From Membranipora membranacea (taxonomy: Eukaryota > Bryozoa > Gymnolaemata > Cheilostomatida > Membraniporidae): a DNA stretch of 60,000 nucleotides. Each line of letters opens with the position of its first letter. Position 1 is the first letter of the stretch. A program made the translations under genes and the position numbers. The DNA is taken from positions 22,815,681 through 22,875,680 of the forward strand of contig OU612071.1 of assembly GCA_914767715.1 (NCBI GenBank), given 5' to 3'. The notes beneath the pieces are model-generated. The model had not been told where the DNA came from. It did no database searches and worked only from the letters and a program-made list of their open reading frames with translations. Below are positions 1 to 8,974 of the stretch, piece by piece.

Positions 1-394
1 TTTTAAAAAATCTTTCCCATGAGGAAAGCCAAAGTTGTTTTACATGTTTATTTATCAGATTTTTGGAAAAATCATTCGCATTGACATCCTCGTGCTTGAG
101 AGAACGGGTTCCTAGTAACCGGCACACATCAGCAAGAAAAATTTTAAAAAGTGTGCTGTTTGTGTGATGCCAAGGTATCTGATTTATGGTGAACATCCTT
201 TTGAAAAGGTTTAGACTTGCTTTGATGATCGAGTCTGGTTGGTAGTATTGATTGCCAGAGTCCCATAGATGAGAGCAATAGAATCCTGAGGGTTTGATGA
301 CAGAGTTGTATATTGTTCTTAGGGTTTTGGGTGTTAAAGAGTTTATAAAAGGCAGCAACATATTCCATTTTCGTTGCATTGAGTATTGTGTGTA
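1..394 (-). pseudogene. Non-LTR retrotransposon RT C-terminus (element B, distal part)
   Basis: Read on the minus strand, this is the tail of a Jockey/CR1-superfamily reverse transcriptase, after the thumb. The hydrophobic stretch typical of these tails (around SVIKPSGFYCSHLW) is followed by the 'KASLNLFKRMFTI' type of segment. The coding is split over two frames, with a frameshift near position 310-330, so it is dead. It runs off the left window edge. By content and orientation it continues the RT fragment at 6891-7990; element A (395-6890) separates the two halves. The family is clear; that the two halves belong to one insertion is inference from gene order. Confidence 0.6.
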
Positions 395-410
395 GGTTGG
401 TTGGTTGGTT
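395..410. repeat. (GGTT)4 microsatellite, 3' end of element A
   Basis: Four tandem GGTT units (AACC on the element's strand) lie between the RT tail of element B and the 3' untranslated tail of element A. Simple-repeat 3' ends are known for CR1, L2 and related non-LTR elements. Confidence 0.7.
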
Positions 411-557
411 TATTTTGTCACAAACATTAGGTATGCTGCGAGATTGAGTTGATTTATACCGTTACATGAGTAGGGAATACCAAAAAGAAACATAAACAAA
501 ATGAGTAAAGTAAAGTCTGACTTCTAGTGGATTAAAAAATACCTTGCAAAATCAAAA

Positions 558-1196
558 TCAAGTGTCTGAGGAATGAGTCTTTACCCCAGGCAGTTCTGTA
601 TTTAAGGCAGCGATATCTGAGGGGAGTTTCTCAAGAAAATTGTTTAAGAAATGTTCGTCATCATGTATTATCTGCAGAGCCAGGTTCTTTGTACGTTTTG
701 ATATGACTGAATCTAGGTCCCAAATATCAAGACCTAGTCTGTCGCCTTGCTTAAAAAACTTTCTCAGAGCTTTTTTGTCTCGTGAATAAATACTAGTGAA
801 CAAAATAGGTAGGCAGTAGGTTAGAATGGATACAATAAAACTTTTAAATAACATGCAGGCTTAAGGCTTTGTACTCTGATAATTAAAGGTTCTGATGACA
901 AATATACTCTGATTTGCTTTGGATACAACATTATTGACATGATCTTCGAAACGTAATTTGTTATCAAAGAGAACTCCCAAATATTTAACATTGTCACAAA
1001 AATCTATTTTTACACCATTTAATTCTAGAGTAGGACTGTCAGGGTTATCTCTCTTAGTGGAGAAAAGCATCTCTTGGGTTTTAGAAGGATTAAGTAATAA
1101 GTCGAGTTCTTTGCATAGACCAGAGATTCTATTGATCTCATTAAAATAATTAGACAAGTCATTATTATCAGAGATGCAACCAACAATACAAGTGTC
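558..1196 (-). pseudogene. Element A reverse transcriptase, palm end to C-terminus
   Basis: One reading frame carries the second half of the RT palm just after the catalytic aspartates, then the NPSKTQEM and YLGVLFDNKL motifs that end the palm and thumb of CR1/Rex1-type RTs, then the tail (SFIVSILTYCLP; ALRKFFKQ). An in-frame TAA at 861-863 divides it, and there is no frameshift elsewhere. The upstream end stops exactly at the LTR element's target site. After removing that insert, this frame is continuous with the frame at 6096-6270. The coding part ends at 558, leaving about 150 bases of 3' untranslated sequence. Confidence 0.8.
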
Positions 1197-1201
1197 ATCA
1201 G
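1197..1201. repeat. Target-site duplication ATCAG (left)
   Basis: Five bases directly outside the LTR at 1202-1411, matched by the same five bases at 6091-6095. Five-base duplications are usual for Ty3/gypsy integrases. Confidence 0.93.
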
Positions 1202-1411
1202 TGTAGTGTATTCAACTTACATGAGATATGCTGAGGTGTCCAGTATAGGTACAACTCCTTTGTCTTCTCTCATTCTCTTCTCCCCTCTAAGCCAGCGTCA
1301 TTATTAATGCCTCTTTTCTGCGCATTCCCGGATGTAGCCTGAGTTCTTATGCAGCACTCTTATCTGTCTTTCCCTATTTACTACCTGCAGTCTATTATAC
1401 CTTGCACTACA
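1202..1411 (-). repeat. 3' LTR of the gypsy element
   Basis: A 210-bp terminal repeat that starts TGTAGTG and ends CACTACA, a 7-bp inverted terminal pair with TG...CA ends. It is identical to 5881-6090 except for one base (T at 1261, A at 5940). It contains CT-rich stretches but no poly-A signal I can place with confidence. Confidence 0.95.
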
Positions 1412-1426
1412 TCCTCCTCTCTTTCT
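1412..1426 (-). promoter_or_regulatory. Polypurine tract (plus-strand primer)
   Basis: Directly inside the 3' LTR, the element's sense strand is a pure-purine run apart from its edge (AGAAAGAGAGGAGGA). This is the expected position and composition for the primer of second-strand DNA synthesis. Confidence 0.8.
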
Positions 1427-1560
1427 ATATTGTTATTGATAGTCTTTGTTGTGGGTAATATAACCGATACCGAAGTCCTGGTAGTAGAAATCTATATAGT
1501 GTATAGTGTTCCTGTCTAATATCCCTTAGACCTTGATTCTAGTATTCTTCTTACTTGTAT

Positions 1561-1655
1561 ATCCTTCCTGGCTAATACTATGCACTCTTTTATCCTTCCT
1601 GGCTAATACTTCGCACTCTTCTTTCCTTCCTGGCTAATACTACGCACTCTCTCTC
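1561..1655. repeat. 31-bp minisatellite, three copies, in the 3' untranslated region
   Basis: The unit containing CCTTCCTGGCTAATAC and GCACTCT begins near 1563, 1594 and 1625, giving a period of 31 bases with few differences. A fourth, degenerate match (CTGTCTAATACTCC) lies near 1699. It lies between the pol stop codon and the polypurine tract. Confidence 0.85.
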
Positions 1656-1743
1656 AGGTCCCTAACTGACCTGTTCCCTTACTATCTATTCCATTCCTGT
1701 CTAATACTCCTTCTGCTATTCCTCCCTCTCAACGCAAATGATT

Positions 1744-4700
1744 CTAGTACCACACATAATCAGGGTTTTTGACCTTCTTAACGTTTCTTGTACTTGGTGG
1801 CCTAGGGGCACTTGGCTGGATGTTTCGTTCTGTCTCTACTCTCCCTTGATCTCGGTTGTCGTCCTCATCTGCTGGACTCTCCTCACCCCCTTCTATGTCA
1901 TCCTTCGGCAATATTCGTAAATGTTTCCTAGTCCTTCTCACAAGTCTTTTGTCTGTCTCAATCCAATAGCTATCGGGCTCTTCGGCCTTGTATTTCACAA
2001 TGCCTCTCTTGCCTTTGTCTGCGTGACTAATTTTAACCCATACTGTCTGACCCTCTTGTAAATCTGCGAAATCTGAAGCTCTCCTCGATTTGTCAAAGTT
2101 CCTCTTCTGTCTCTCCTTTAAAGTAGTGTCTCGTTTTCTAAAGCCCTCAGTATCACATGTCTTCTGATGCTGGATAGGTAATTCGTTTCGCATTCTCCTG
2201 CCTAATAGAAGCTCGTCTGGTCTGCAGCTGCTCTCTAGTGGGGTGGTACGATATGCCATCAGGGCCTTATTCTTATCTTCTTCCTTATTCCAAAGTCCTT
2301 TAATAGTCTCCACACTCCTCTCTGCCAGACCGTTAGCCTCATGATGATGTGGGCTACTAGTAACATGGATCACGCTGTATTCTTCCATCAAATCTCTCCA
2401 CTCTTTAGAAACATAACAAGGGCCATTATCCGTCCTTATCCTATCTGGGGCTCCATACCTCGCAATAACTGGTCTGAACTTCTTGGCCAATCCCGCCCCT
2501 GTTTGTCCACTCATCCCTACAACTTCAATCCACCGGGAGTAGTAGTCAACAAACAAAGCATAAACCTTCCCTCTAAACTCAAACAAATCCGAAGCTACGT
2601 GACTCCACGGAGCTTCTGGCAGCTCCGTTTGGTGTAATGGAAGATTCCTCATTCGTCTAAATTTAATACATTTCGGGCATTCTTCTACCATCTCAATGAT
2701 CTCCTTTCTTATAGACGGCCACCACACCGAGTCTTGACTCCTGCGATACGTTTTTACCATACCCTGGTGACCGGAATGTAAGCGCAGCAGCATGTTCTCG
2801 CGCATTGCTGTAGGAATGTACAGTCTGGAGTTCATCACAATTAGACCGTCTTTCTCACTCAGAAGATCCATGTTGCCCTTCACCTTCTTCAGCTCTCCCT
2901 TTACTGTTCTTGGCCACCCCTCTTTCATAGCCTTCAAAATCACCTGATAATCGTCATCTACTTTGGCATGTCTCTTTATCTCTTCCACCAACGCATCTCC
3001 TTCCGCAGATATCAAAGTCCTAATGTGCATTTCCACCCTTGCTATCCTAGCTACTTCTTGTTCGGTCGGTGGCCTTGAGAGTAAATCAGCAATAAACATT
3101 TTACTCCCAGGTGTATGGAAAATTTTATAGTCATATCTCATAAGTCTCATCTTAAATCGTTGAATCCTCAGCGGCAACTCTGATAAATCCTTAGACCCAA
3201 GCAGAGGAATCAATGGCTTGTGGTCTGTCTCTACTTCAAAATGTCTTCCAACTAGATAAAAGTCGAATTTTTCACATGCCCATGTGATCGCCAGGGCTTC
3301 CTTCTCAATTTGACCATATCTCTTTTCAGCATCTGTGAGCTTCCTAGAGGCGTAAGCCACTGGTTTCCATTCTCCATCTCCCTGATCCTGTAACAGCGCT
3401 GCCCCCAGAGAGTGACAACTTGCGTCAGCTGTTACCCTGTGACTTTTATTGTAGTCAAACAAAGCCAACAACGAAGAAGATGTAATCAGCTCCTTAACCT
3501 TATCAAAACTCCTCTGATGTATCTCTAGCCATATCCAATCATTCTTTTTCCTGTCTAATTCTCTCAGAGGCACCTCTACTTCTGATATGAGAGGGCTGAA
3601 TCTACCCAAGTAGTTCACCATAGCTAAAAATCTCTGCAACCCCTTCCTATCAGTCGGTGCCGGCATCTCGCGGATGGCCCTCTCCTTCTCCGGGTCAACC
3701 CCTATACCTTTCTTAGTCAGTATGTGCCCCAGGAATTTCACTTCCTGAACTCCGAATACACACTTCTCTTTGTTTAATGTCATCCCCGCTTCTTCGACTT
3801 TCTTCAGAACTTCCGCTAATCTTGCATCATGCTCCTCCTTGCTCTTTCAAACAACCAAAATGTCGTCCATCATACACACCACTCCTGTTAGTCCCTCTAA
3901 TATTTTGTTCATTTGCCTCTGGAAAAATTCCGGTGCAGCCGAAATTCCAAACGGCATTTTAAGGTATTGATAACGACCAAAAGGTGTTATAAAAGTGGTA
4001 TACTCTCGTGACTCCTCCGCCAAATCAATCTGCCAGAATCCTGAGTTTGCATCCATCTTGCTAAAGTATCGCCTGCCTTCTAACGATGCAAGGGTGTCTT
4101 CCAGATGGGGTAATGGATATGTCTCCCTCATCACACTCTTATTCAGTTGGGTCAGATCAACGCATATTCTGACCTTTCCATTAGATTTAGGTGCTACCAC
4201 CATGCCAGAACACCAAGAAGTTGGCTTCTCTACCTTCTCTATAACACCCAACTCCTCCATCCTTTCTAACTCATCTTTTGTGGCCTTTCTCAATCCTACA
4301 GGTAATCTTCGTGGGACGTTCAAGCACAACGGATTTGCGCCCTCCTTGATTTTTATCTTGAACACATCAGGCAATACTCCCAATTTACCGAATAACTTGG
4401 GATGTTTCAACTCTACCTCCTCGCTAATGCCCCTAATTGTCTTCGTCAATTTGAACTTCCGAATCTCTGGCTTTCCTAGTAAATTGTTACGTGCCCCTTC
4501 TAGGATGTACGCTTTACCTCTTACTTCCTGACCCCATACAGAGATAAGGGGAAGGTAAGCCTTGAAGTGAATCTCTAATTTACTCCCATCTGCTCCTCTA
4601 AATTCCCTTCGAGTCGGGCGCATATCTAATCCTAGCCTCTGCGCCGTCTCCTTGTTGATAACTGTCACATCCGCTCCCGTATCCACGATGAATTTAACCA

Positions 4701-4755
4701 TCTTCTTAGAAGATCTCAGCTTGATTTCAAATTCATTGTCTTTCTTCCTTCCTAG
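1744..4755 (-). pseudogene. pol: Pol polyprotein: protease, RT, RNase H, integrase (one internal stop)
   Basis: This frame continues directly from gag after the TGA at 4756-4758. The order is an aspartic protease with DTGAD followed by an RT with the MDANSGFWQIDL and FGISAAPEF motifs and a catalytic MMDD. RNase H follows (TADAS...GAALLQD; TDHKPL), then integrase with the HHCC zinc finger (H-x-G-H...CPKC), the core aspartates (near SDLFEF and RTDNGP) and the glutamate (near EANGLAERS), and a basic C-terminus. A TGA at 3847-3849, a few codons after the RT catalytic aspartates, breaks the frame; the rest stays open to the TAG at 1744. The length and domain order match full Ty3/gypsy pol. If the internal TGA is not bypassed, no RNase H or integrase is made. 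Confidence 0.93.
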
Positions 4756-4758
4756 TCA
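4753..4758 (-). promoter_or_regulatory. Possible stop-codon readthrough site between gag and pol
   Basis: The only thing separating gag from pol is TGA at 4758-4756, followed by CTA and then G. UGA-CUAG is the best-known context for translational readthrough in animal genes and some viruses. Gag and pol share the frame, so readthrough would give a Gag-Pol fusion without frameshifting. The position and context are seen; function is inference. Confidence 0.55.
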
Positions 4759-5751
4759 TAACGATTCATCGCTGGAGTATCCTGCTACAGCATTTATCTC
4801 CCCTTTTCCTGTTTCTCTGCCTGCAAACTTGTTCGGACAGAATTTAGCTATGTGCGAAGGCTCTCCACACACGTAACATTTTGGGGCCTCCCTTTGACCA
4901 CTCTTTTCTCCTTTCTCATTCCTCACCTTATCCGCACACGATCTGTAATCATGACCCCCGTAGCGTCCGCATGTCCAACAACCCCGGCCTCTGCCCCGGC
5001 CTCTGCTACCTCCACGATCTCTGAATCCTGAACTAAAATTACTTGCTCCAACCCTGTCTATATCTGCTTGCTCTTTACCAACTGTTGAGTTCTCCTGACA
5101 AACTTCAACTAGGTCAACTTCTGAAACAGGCTTAGATTCTCCTGACTTGATAATTTTGGCTGCAGCCTGGGCTGATTCATATCTACTGCACATGTTTTTC
5201 ACCTTGTCTAAAGTTAACTCCTTTTTCAACAGCAGATCACCTCTTATCTTATCTACATGCATTCCTTTGATGACAATGAGGGTGCTCATCTCTTCTTCCA
5301 ATCCGCCCCATCTGCATGTACTGCCACTCCCTTCTACCCTTTCTATATACTTGTCTAATCTCTCATCTCTCCTCTGCTCCATGCACAAGAACCTGTGTCT
5401 GGTCGCAACTATGTTTTCTCTGCTTGCAAAATGGTTGTCAAACGCCACTTTCAGTTGCTCATATTGCATGGCATCCACATCACCATCCCATGTCTCAAAG
5501 ATGTTCATACCATACTCCCCCATGCTATCTAGCAGTAATGCCGCTTTTCTCTGCTCTCTTTCAAACTTCTCTACTTGACTATCTTCTGCCTTTCTCCTGG
5601 ACCTAATTCCACCACTGTCCTTGGATCTCAACCCTGCACCAATCACAGCTATCTCAAAACGTCTGATAAACTTCCTCCAACATTCCAACTCAGCACCATT
5701 CTCCATGCTAAACACTGGAGTCTTAACACTCCTTCCAAATTTATTGTCCAT
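4756..5751 (-). CDS. gag: Gag-like nucleocapsid protein with two zinc knuckles
   Basis: A 331-residue reading frame if it starts at the first ATG (5749-5751); the frame is open to 5811, but only through a TTG codon. The middle is charged and helical, as in retrotransposon Gag (a LERWxxF-like capsid region with DAMQYEQLKVAFDNHF). It is followed by an RG-rich stretch and two C-terminal CCHC knuckles. The second, CYVCGEPSHIAKFC, is canonical CX2CX4HX4C. The first, CWTCGRYGGHDYRSC, has five residues between the second Cys and the His. It packages the element RNA. It ends at TGA 4756-4758, followed by CTA-G, and pol continues in the same frame. Confidence 0.88.
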   Translation of the reverse strand: MDNKFGRSVKTPVFSMENGAELECWRKFIRRFEIAVIGAGLRSKDSGGIRSRRKAEDSQVEKFEREQRKAALLLDSMGEYGMNIFETWDGDVDAMQYEQLKVAFDNHFASRENIVATRHRFLCMEQRRDERLDKYIERVEGSGSTCRWGGLEEEMSTLIVIKGMHVDKIRGDLLLKKELTLDKVKNMCSRYESAQAAAKIIKSGESKPVSEVDLVEVCQENSTVGKEQADIDRVGASNFSSGFRDRGGSRGRGRGRGCWTCGRYGGHDYRSCADKVRNEKGEKSGQREAPKCYVCGEPSHIAKFCPNKFAGRETGKGEINAVAGYSSDESL

Positions 5752-5867
5752 GTTTGTAACGTGATCAATGTCGGTTATTGATTCAAAGACCTCTCTATTC
5801 CTCTCTCTCAAATATGGCCTCCTCTGCCACTCATTAGATCAAAACCTTCACTAATACTCTCTAGTTT

Positions 5868-5880
5868 ACTCCTGACACCA
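5868..5880 (-). promoter_or_regulatory. Primer-binding site, tRNA-Leu-like
   Basis: Directly next to the 5' LTR with no spacer, the element's strand reads TGGTGTCAGGAGT. TGG pairs with a tRNA 3' CCA end, and the following bases resemble the TGGTGTCAGAAGT sites assigned to tRNA-Leu in other gypsy elements. The exact tRNA is not certain. Confidence 0.75.
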
Positions 5881-6090
5881 TGTAGTGTATTCAACTTACA
5901 TGAGATATGCTGAGGTGTCCAGTATAGGTACAACTCCTTAGTCTTCTCTCATTCTCTTCTCCCCTCTAAGCCAGCGTCATTATTAATGCCTCTTTTCTGC
6001 GCATTCCCGGATGTAGCCTGAGTTCTTATGCAGCACTCTTATCTGTCTTTCCCTATTTACTACCTGCAGTCTATTATACCTTGCACTACA
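5881..6090 (-). repeat. 5' LTR of the gypsy element
   Basis: A 210-bp repeat matching 1202-1411 at all but one base. Transcription would start inside it. On the sense strand a TATA-like GGTATAATAG lies close to its 5' end, which is only a weak hint of a promoter. Confidence 0.95.
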
Positions 6091-6095
6091 ATCAG
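6091..6095. repeat. Target-site duplication ATCAG (right)
   Basis: Matches 1197-1201 exactly and directly abuts the LTR end at 6090. Confidence 0.93.
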
Positions 6096-6908
6096 CATAT
6101 TTTAAAATAGTTATATTGCTCTGTTCTGACCTAATCCTATTTGTATACACTGAGAATAATAGAGGACTGAGGACAGAACCCTGGGGTGTTCCTGTGTTGG
6201 TGGTGATTGATGTTGAGAGAATATTGTTTACTACTGTTCTTTCTGTTCTGCCTGTCAGGAAACTCGACACCCAGTTTGTAACTCTGGAGTCTAGATGTTG
6301 CAGTTCTGTGAGGAGATTACTGACACTGATGGTGTTAAATGCAGACGAGAAGTCGAGAAATAGGCATCTTGCATAGTTGGCAGCTTGAAGGTCTATGTAA
6401 CTAGTTATTGTGGTAATAAGGCATAATTGTCGAGAGGAGTGTTTTTAACTATATAGCTTTTCAGCAGACGTTCCATTGTTTTACATAAGCAGCTTGTCAG
6501 GGCTATTGGTCGGAAGTGTTTAAGTTGATTTGGCTTGTCAGTTTTTGGCAGTGGTTTGATGATGGCCGATTTCCATATATTAGGAGTTGTTTGAGAGTCT
6601 AGAGAGAAGTTGAATATATCCGTAATTACAGGCGCTAGTTGGTCAGCACAGAGTTTTAATGCTCTTGGTATCAGACCATCAGGTCCAGCACCCTTTCTAG
6701 AGTTGAGGCGTTTGGGTTGTATCAGAACTGATTTTTCATCTATTGTGCAGGGAGGAGCAGTTAGGTTTTTGTAAGCAGGTTGTGGTGGCTGAGTGTCTTG
6801 TTTCTCAAATCTGGCAAAGAAGTTGTTGAGTTCTTCGGGTTGGAAGTTAATATCTGGTTGTGACTTGGAGTTGTTGGTTGGAAGTTGAAAATTTAAGTTT
6901 ATTGTCAA
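6096..6908 (-). pseudogene. Element A reverse transcriptase, N-terminal palm and fingers
   Basis: On the minus strand, 6908-6405 carries the RT entry motifs of CR1/Rex1-type elements (GPDGLIPRALK; PNIWKSAIIKPLPK; FRPIALTS). After a frameshift near 6405, the frame to 6096 carries motif A (RCLFLDFSSAFNTI), the SFLTGRTERTVV loop and TGTPQGSVLSPLLF, ending in KYA just before the insertion. The two catalytic aspartates lie on the other side of the LTR element. The first 5-15 codons at the right end may belong to element B. Confidence 0.8.
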
Positions 6909-7990
6909 TAGTACTACCTAAGACTTTAGTCTCGGTGCATGGGGAAATGATATTGCCTGAGATTTTAATAGGAGTTTCATTACCCTCAGGATTGAAAAAA
7001 ATAAGAGATGTTTTAGAACAGTTTAGTTTCAGTCGCCATTTCAATAACCATTGATGAATTTTAGTAATTGTGTCATTTATATTTGCGCAGAGAGATTGAA
7101 TGTTGTGGGCATTAGATAGCATAGTTGCATCGTCTGCATACTGCAGTGACATTTGATTTAGTTCCGGGGATACCATGTCACGAATAAAAATAGAAAATAA
7201 AATTGGTGATAAGACTGATCCTTGTGGTAAGCCGATGCCATGTGGTTTCCCCTCGGAGCAGTAGTCATTAATTTGCAACTTTACAGTTCTGTTGCATAGG
7301 AAACTTCTAAACACCTTAACAAGTTGAATTGGAATACCAACCTCCACCAATCTATACAACATTCCTTCAAGCCAAATGGAATCATAAGCCTTTTGAAAAT
7401 CGAGAAACAGGGCAGCCACTTTTTGTTTACTCTTTTTGTTATGTTCAGCGAATGATAGTTTACCACTATATGATGTTAGAGTAATTGGTCTGTATGCTCC
7501 TAGAGTTGTTGTATCTTTGCCTGGAGTTGGTAGGAATGTTACTGTGCCAGTTTTCCATGGCCAGTCTCCAGTTTGCATCACCAAGTTAAAAAGGTGCAGC
7601 AAGAGAATGCGAAAAATGGTTTTGAACTTTTTATTAATTTGGGATGAAATCCATCCGGATCAGCATTGGATTTATTTTGATCGGTTGATTTAATTGCACA
7701 TTCTAATTCCTCTTTTGTTATTTTTGAGGAAAGTTCAATGGAAAAACAGATGACACCTGTGAAGGCTTATCGATATTAGATTTGCCCTCGATGATCTGGT
7801 GGTACCAATTCTTATCCAATGTATTAATGTCTAGGTGTTGACCTAAGAATAAGCTTTCATAAAGTGCGTTTGCTTTATCGTGATCCTCAGTAAGGATCAC
7901 GCCTTTCTCACTTTTTAAATTGCCTATAGGACTTTTATGATTATTGTAAAAAGTCTTTTTAAAATTTAAAAATTTCTTGAAGACTGGTAA
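6891..7990 (-). pseudogene. Jockey/CR1-type reverse transcriptase (element B, main part)
   Basis: Most of an RT domain on the minus strand. The 5' part (about 7985-7620) reads KSPIGNLKSEKG, DHDKANALYESLF and NADPDGFHPKL over two frames. The main frame (7602-6891) has GAYRPITLTSYSGKL, motif A ALFLDFQKAYDSIW, GLPQGSVLSPILF, the catalytic LQYADDA and the palm end KLNCSKTSLIFF, finishing at VLGSTIDNKLKF, where element A begins. About 30 residues are missing between SGKL and the FAEHNKK stretch, compared with typical RTs. There are at least two frameshifts, so it is dead. It is clearly a different family from element A (different residues at every motif). Confidence 0.8.
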
Positions 7991-8974
7991 GTGAATTTAC
8001 TGTGTTTATGGCCTTAATCTGGCTAAATTACTTCATGACATATTAATTTGTCATGCTCAACCCAGAATATTGTTCAGCAAACCAAGGAAATAACCATTCA
8101 TGATGAAATGATGAAAAAAATAAGACCACTACTGCAGATTGCAGTCTGTAAATGGGCTCCGAGAAGACTTCCGGTTTTGACAGAATTTTGTTTCAGCCTG
8201 AGACAGAATGATTTATTGATCCAGGCAATCCCCAAAGATTACATACAGTATATATGTATTGTAGCATAGTAGCAGAATATTTTTCATACCTATTTCCAGT
8301 AATTGTTTGCAGTAAATAATCACCTGATCACCACATGGAGTACTGAAAACATGATTGGAAAATTTTGGCTGTGATTCAAGAAAAGATGAAAACAACAACA
8401 AGGAAGTGACTCAAGCATTGAAAAGATTATTAGACTGCACCCTACAATGATAACAATAAGGCCTTTCCAACTTAATTCCCTGGTCTGTATAAAAAATTTT
8501 GGAAATCTCAGATGATGAGGGAGGTATTACATATTTTTTATTTTATTGCATTTTTAACAACTGATTAGGGGGCATTTTATCCATAATGAATGCACATGGC
8601 CTCCTAGGGCAAGCAGAATAGAAGGAGTAGAAGGCTGGTAGAGGGGAGGGGTCCCCTCTACGTACTAGTAGTTAGGGAAGTTAAGTGGCTCCATGTCCAA
8701 TATCCATGAGATAGAATTACCATCAGAGTAAATTAATGCTAGAAAAAACTAAAGTACATCGTTTGACATCCAGCGTCAAATTCTCCTGGTTCCTACAGTT
8801 GGGAATTGTGTCTGGCACCGTGATGGATCAATCACTTATACCCATCATATTGACGTGCACAGTGTGTTAATTTAAACTGTGTTTGGAGTTGGTGTTTTGT
8901 TGGGACTTTATTTGGTAAAAATCTATCAATTGCACCTGAGAGGATGGTGATATGCTTTTGTTGTAGGATGAAAG
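7991..8974. other. Spacer, no gene recognised
   Basis: Upstream of element B. The open frames here (up to 73 residues) match nothing I know and have no motif. A GA/GGGG-rich patch lies near 8625-8660. No endonuclease of element B can be seen, so B is probably truncated near 7990. Confidence 0.5.

Larger units (their letters stand above)
1202..6090 (-). mobile_element. Complete Ty3/gypsy LTR retrotransposon (Mag-like)
   Basis: A 4889-bp element on the minus strand with two 210-bp LTRs, a 5-bp target duplication, a primer-binding site touching the 5' LTR (5868-5880), a polypurine tract touching the 3' LTR (1412-1426), and gag-protease-RT-RNase H-integrase in one frame (5751 down to 1744). The integrase after RNase H places it in Ty3/gypsy rather than Copia. 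RT motifs such as MPFGISAAPEFFQ and the GVVC-x-x-DD-x-L pattern resemble the Mag lineage. There is no envelope gene. The LTRs differ at one base, so the insertion is recent. A TGA inside RT probably makes this copy non-autonomous. It sits inside the RT of element A. Confidence 0.95.
395..6890 (-). mobile_element. CR1/Rex1-type non-LTR retrotransposon (element A), 5'-truncated and interrupted
   Basis: This minus-strand element reads RT fingers/palm (6096-6908), then, after skipping the LTR element 1202-6090 and its target duplication, RT palm/thumb and tail (558-1196). A short untranslated tail ends in a GGTT microsatellite (395-410). Ending in short tandem repeats rather than poly-A is typical of CR1/L2-type elements. 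No endonuclease or ORF1 precedes the RT, so the copy is 5'-truncated, as is usual for target-primed reverse transcription. The left edge is set by the microsatellite and the right edge by the change to element B sequence near 6890 (about 15 bases uncertain). No clear target duplication was found for A. Confidence 0.75.

Noticed and set aside
1738-5781. Plus-strand open frames across the gypsy element (for example 3995-4531, 5147-5578)
   Set aside because: They are antisense shadows of pol and gag; no motif of their own and atypical composition.
395-6890. Target-site duplication for element A
   Set aside because: The flanks near 390 and 6890 do not share a convincing repeat once the GGTT microsatellite is excluded.
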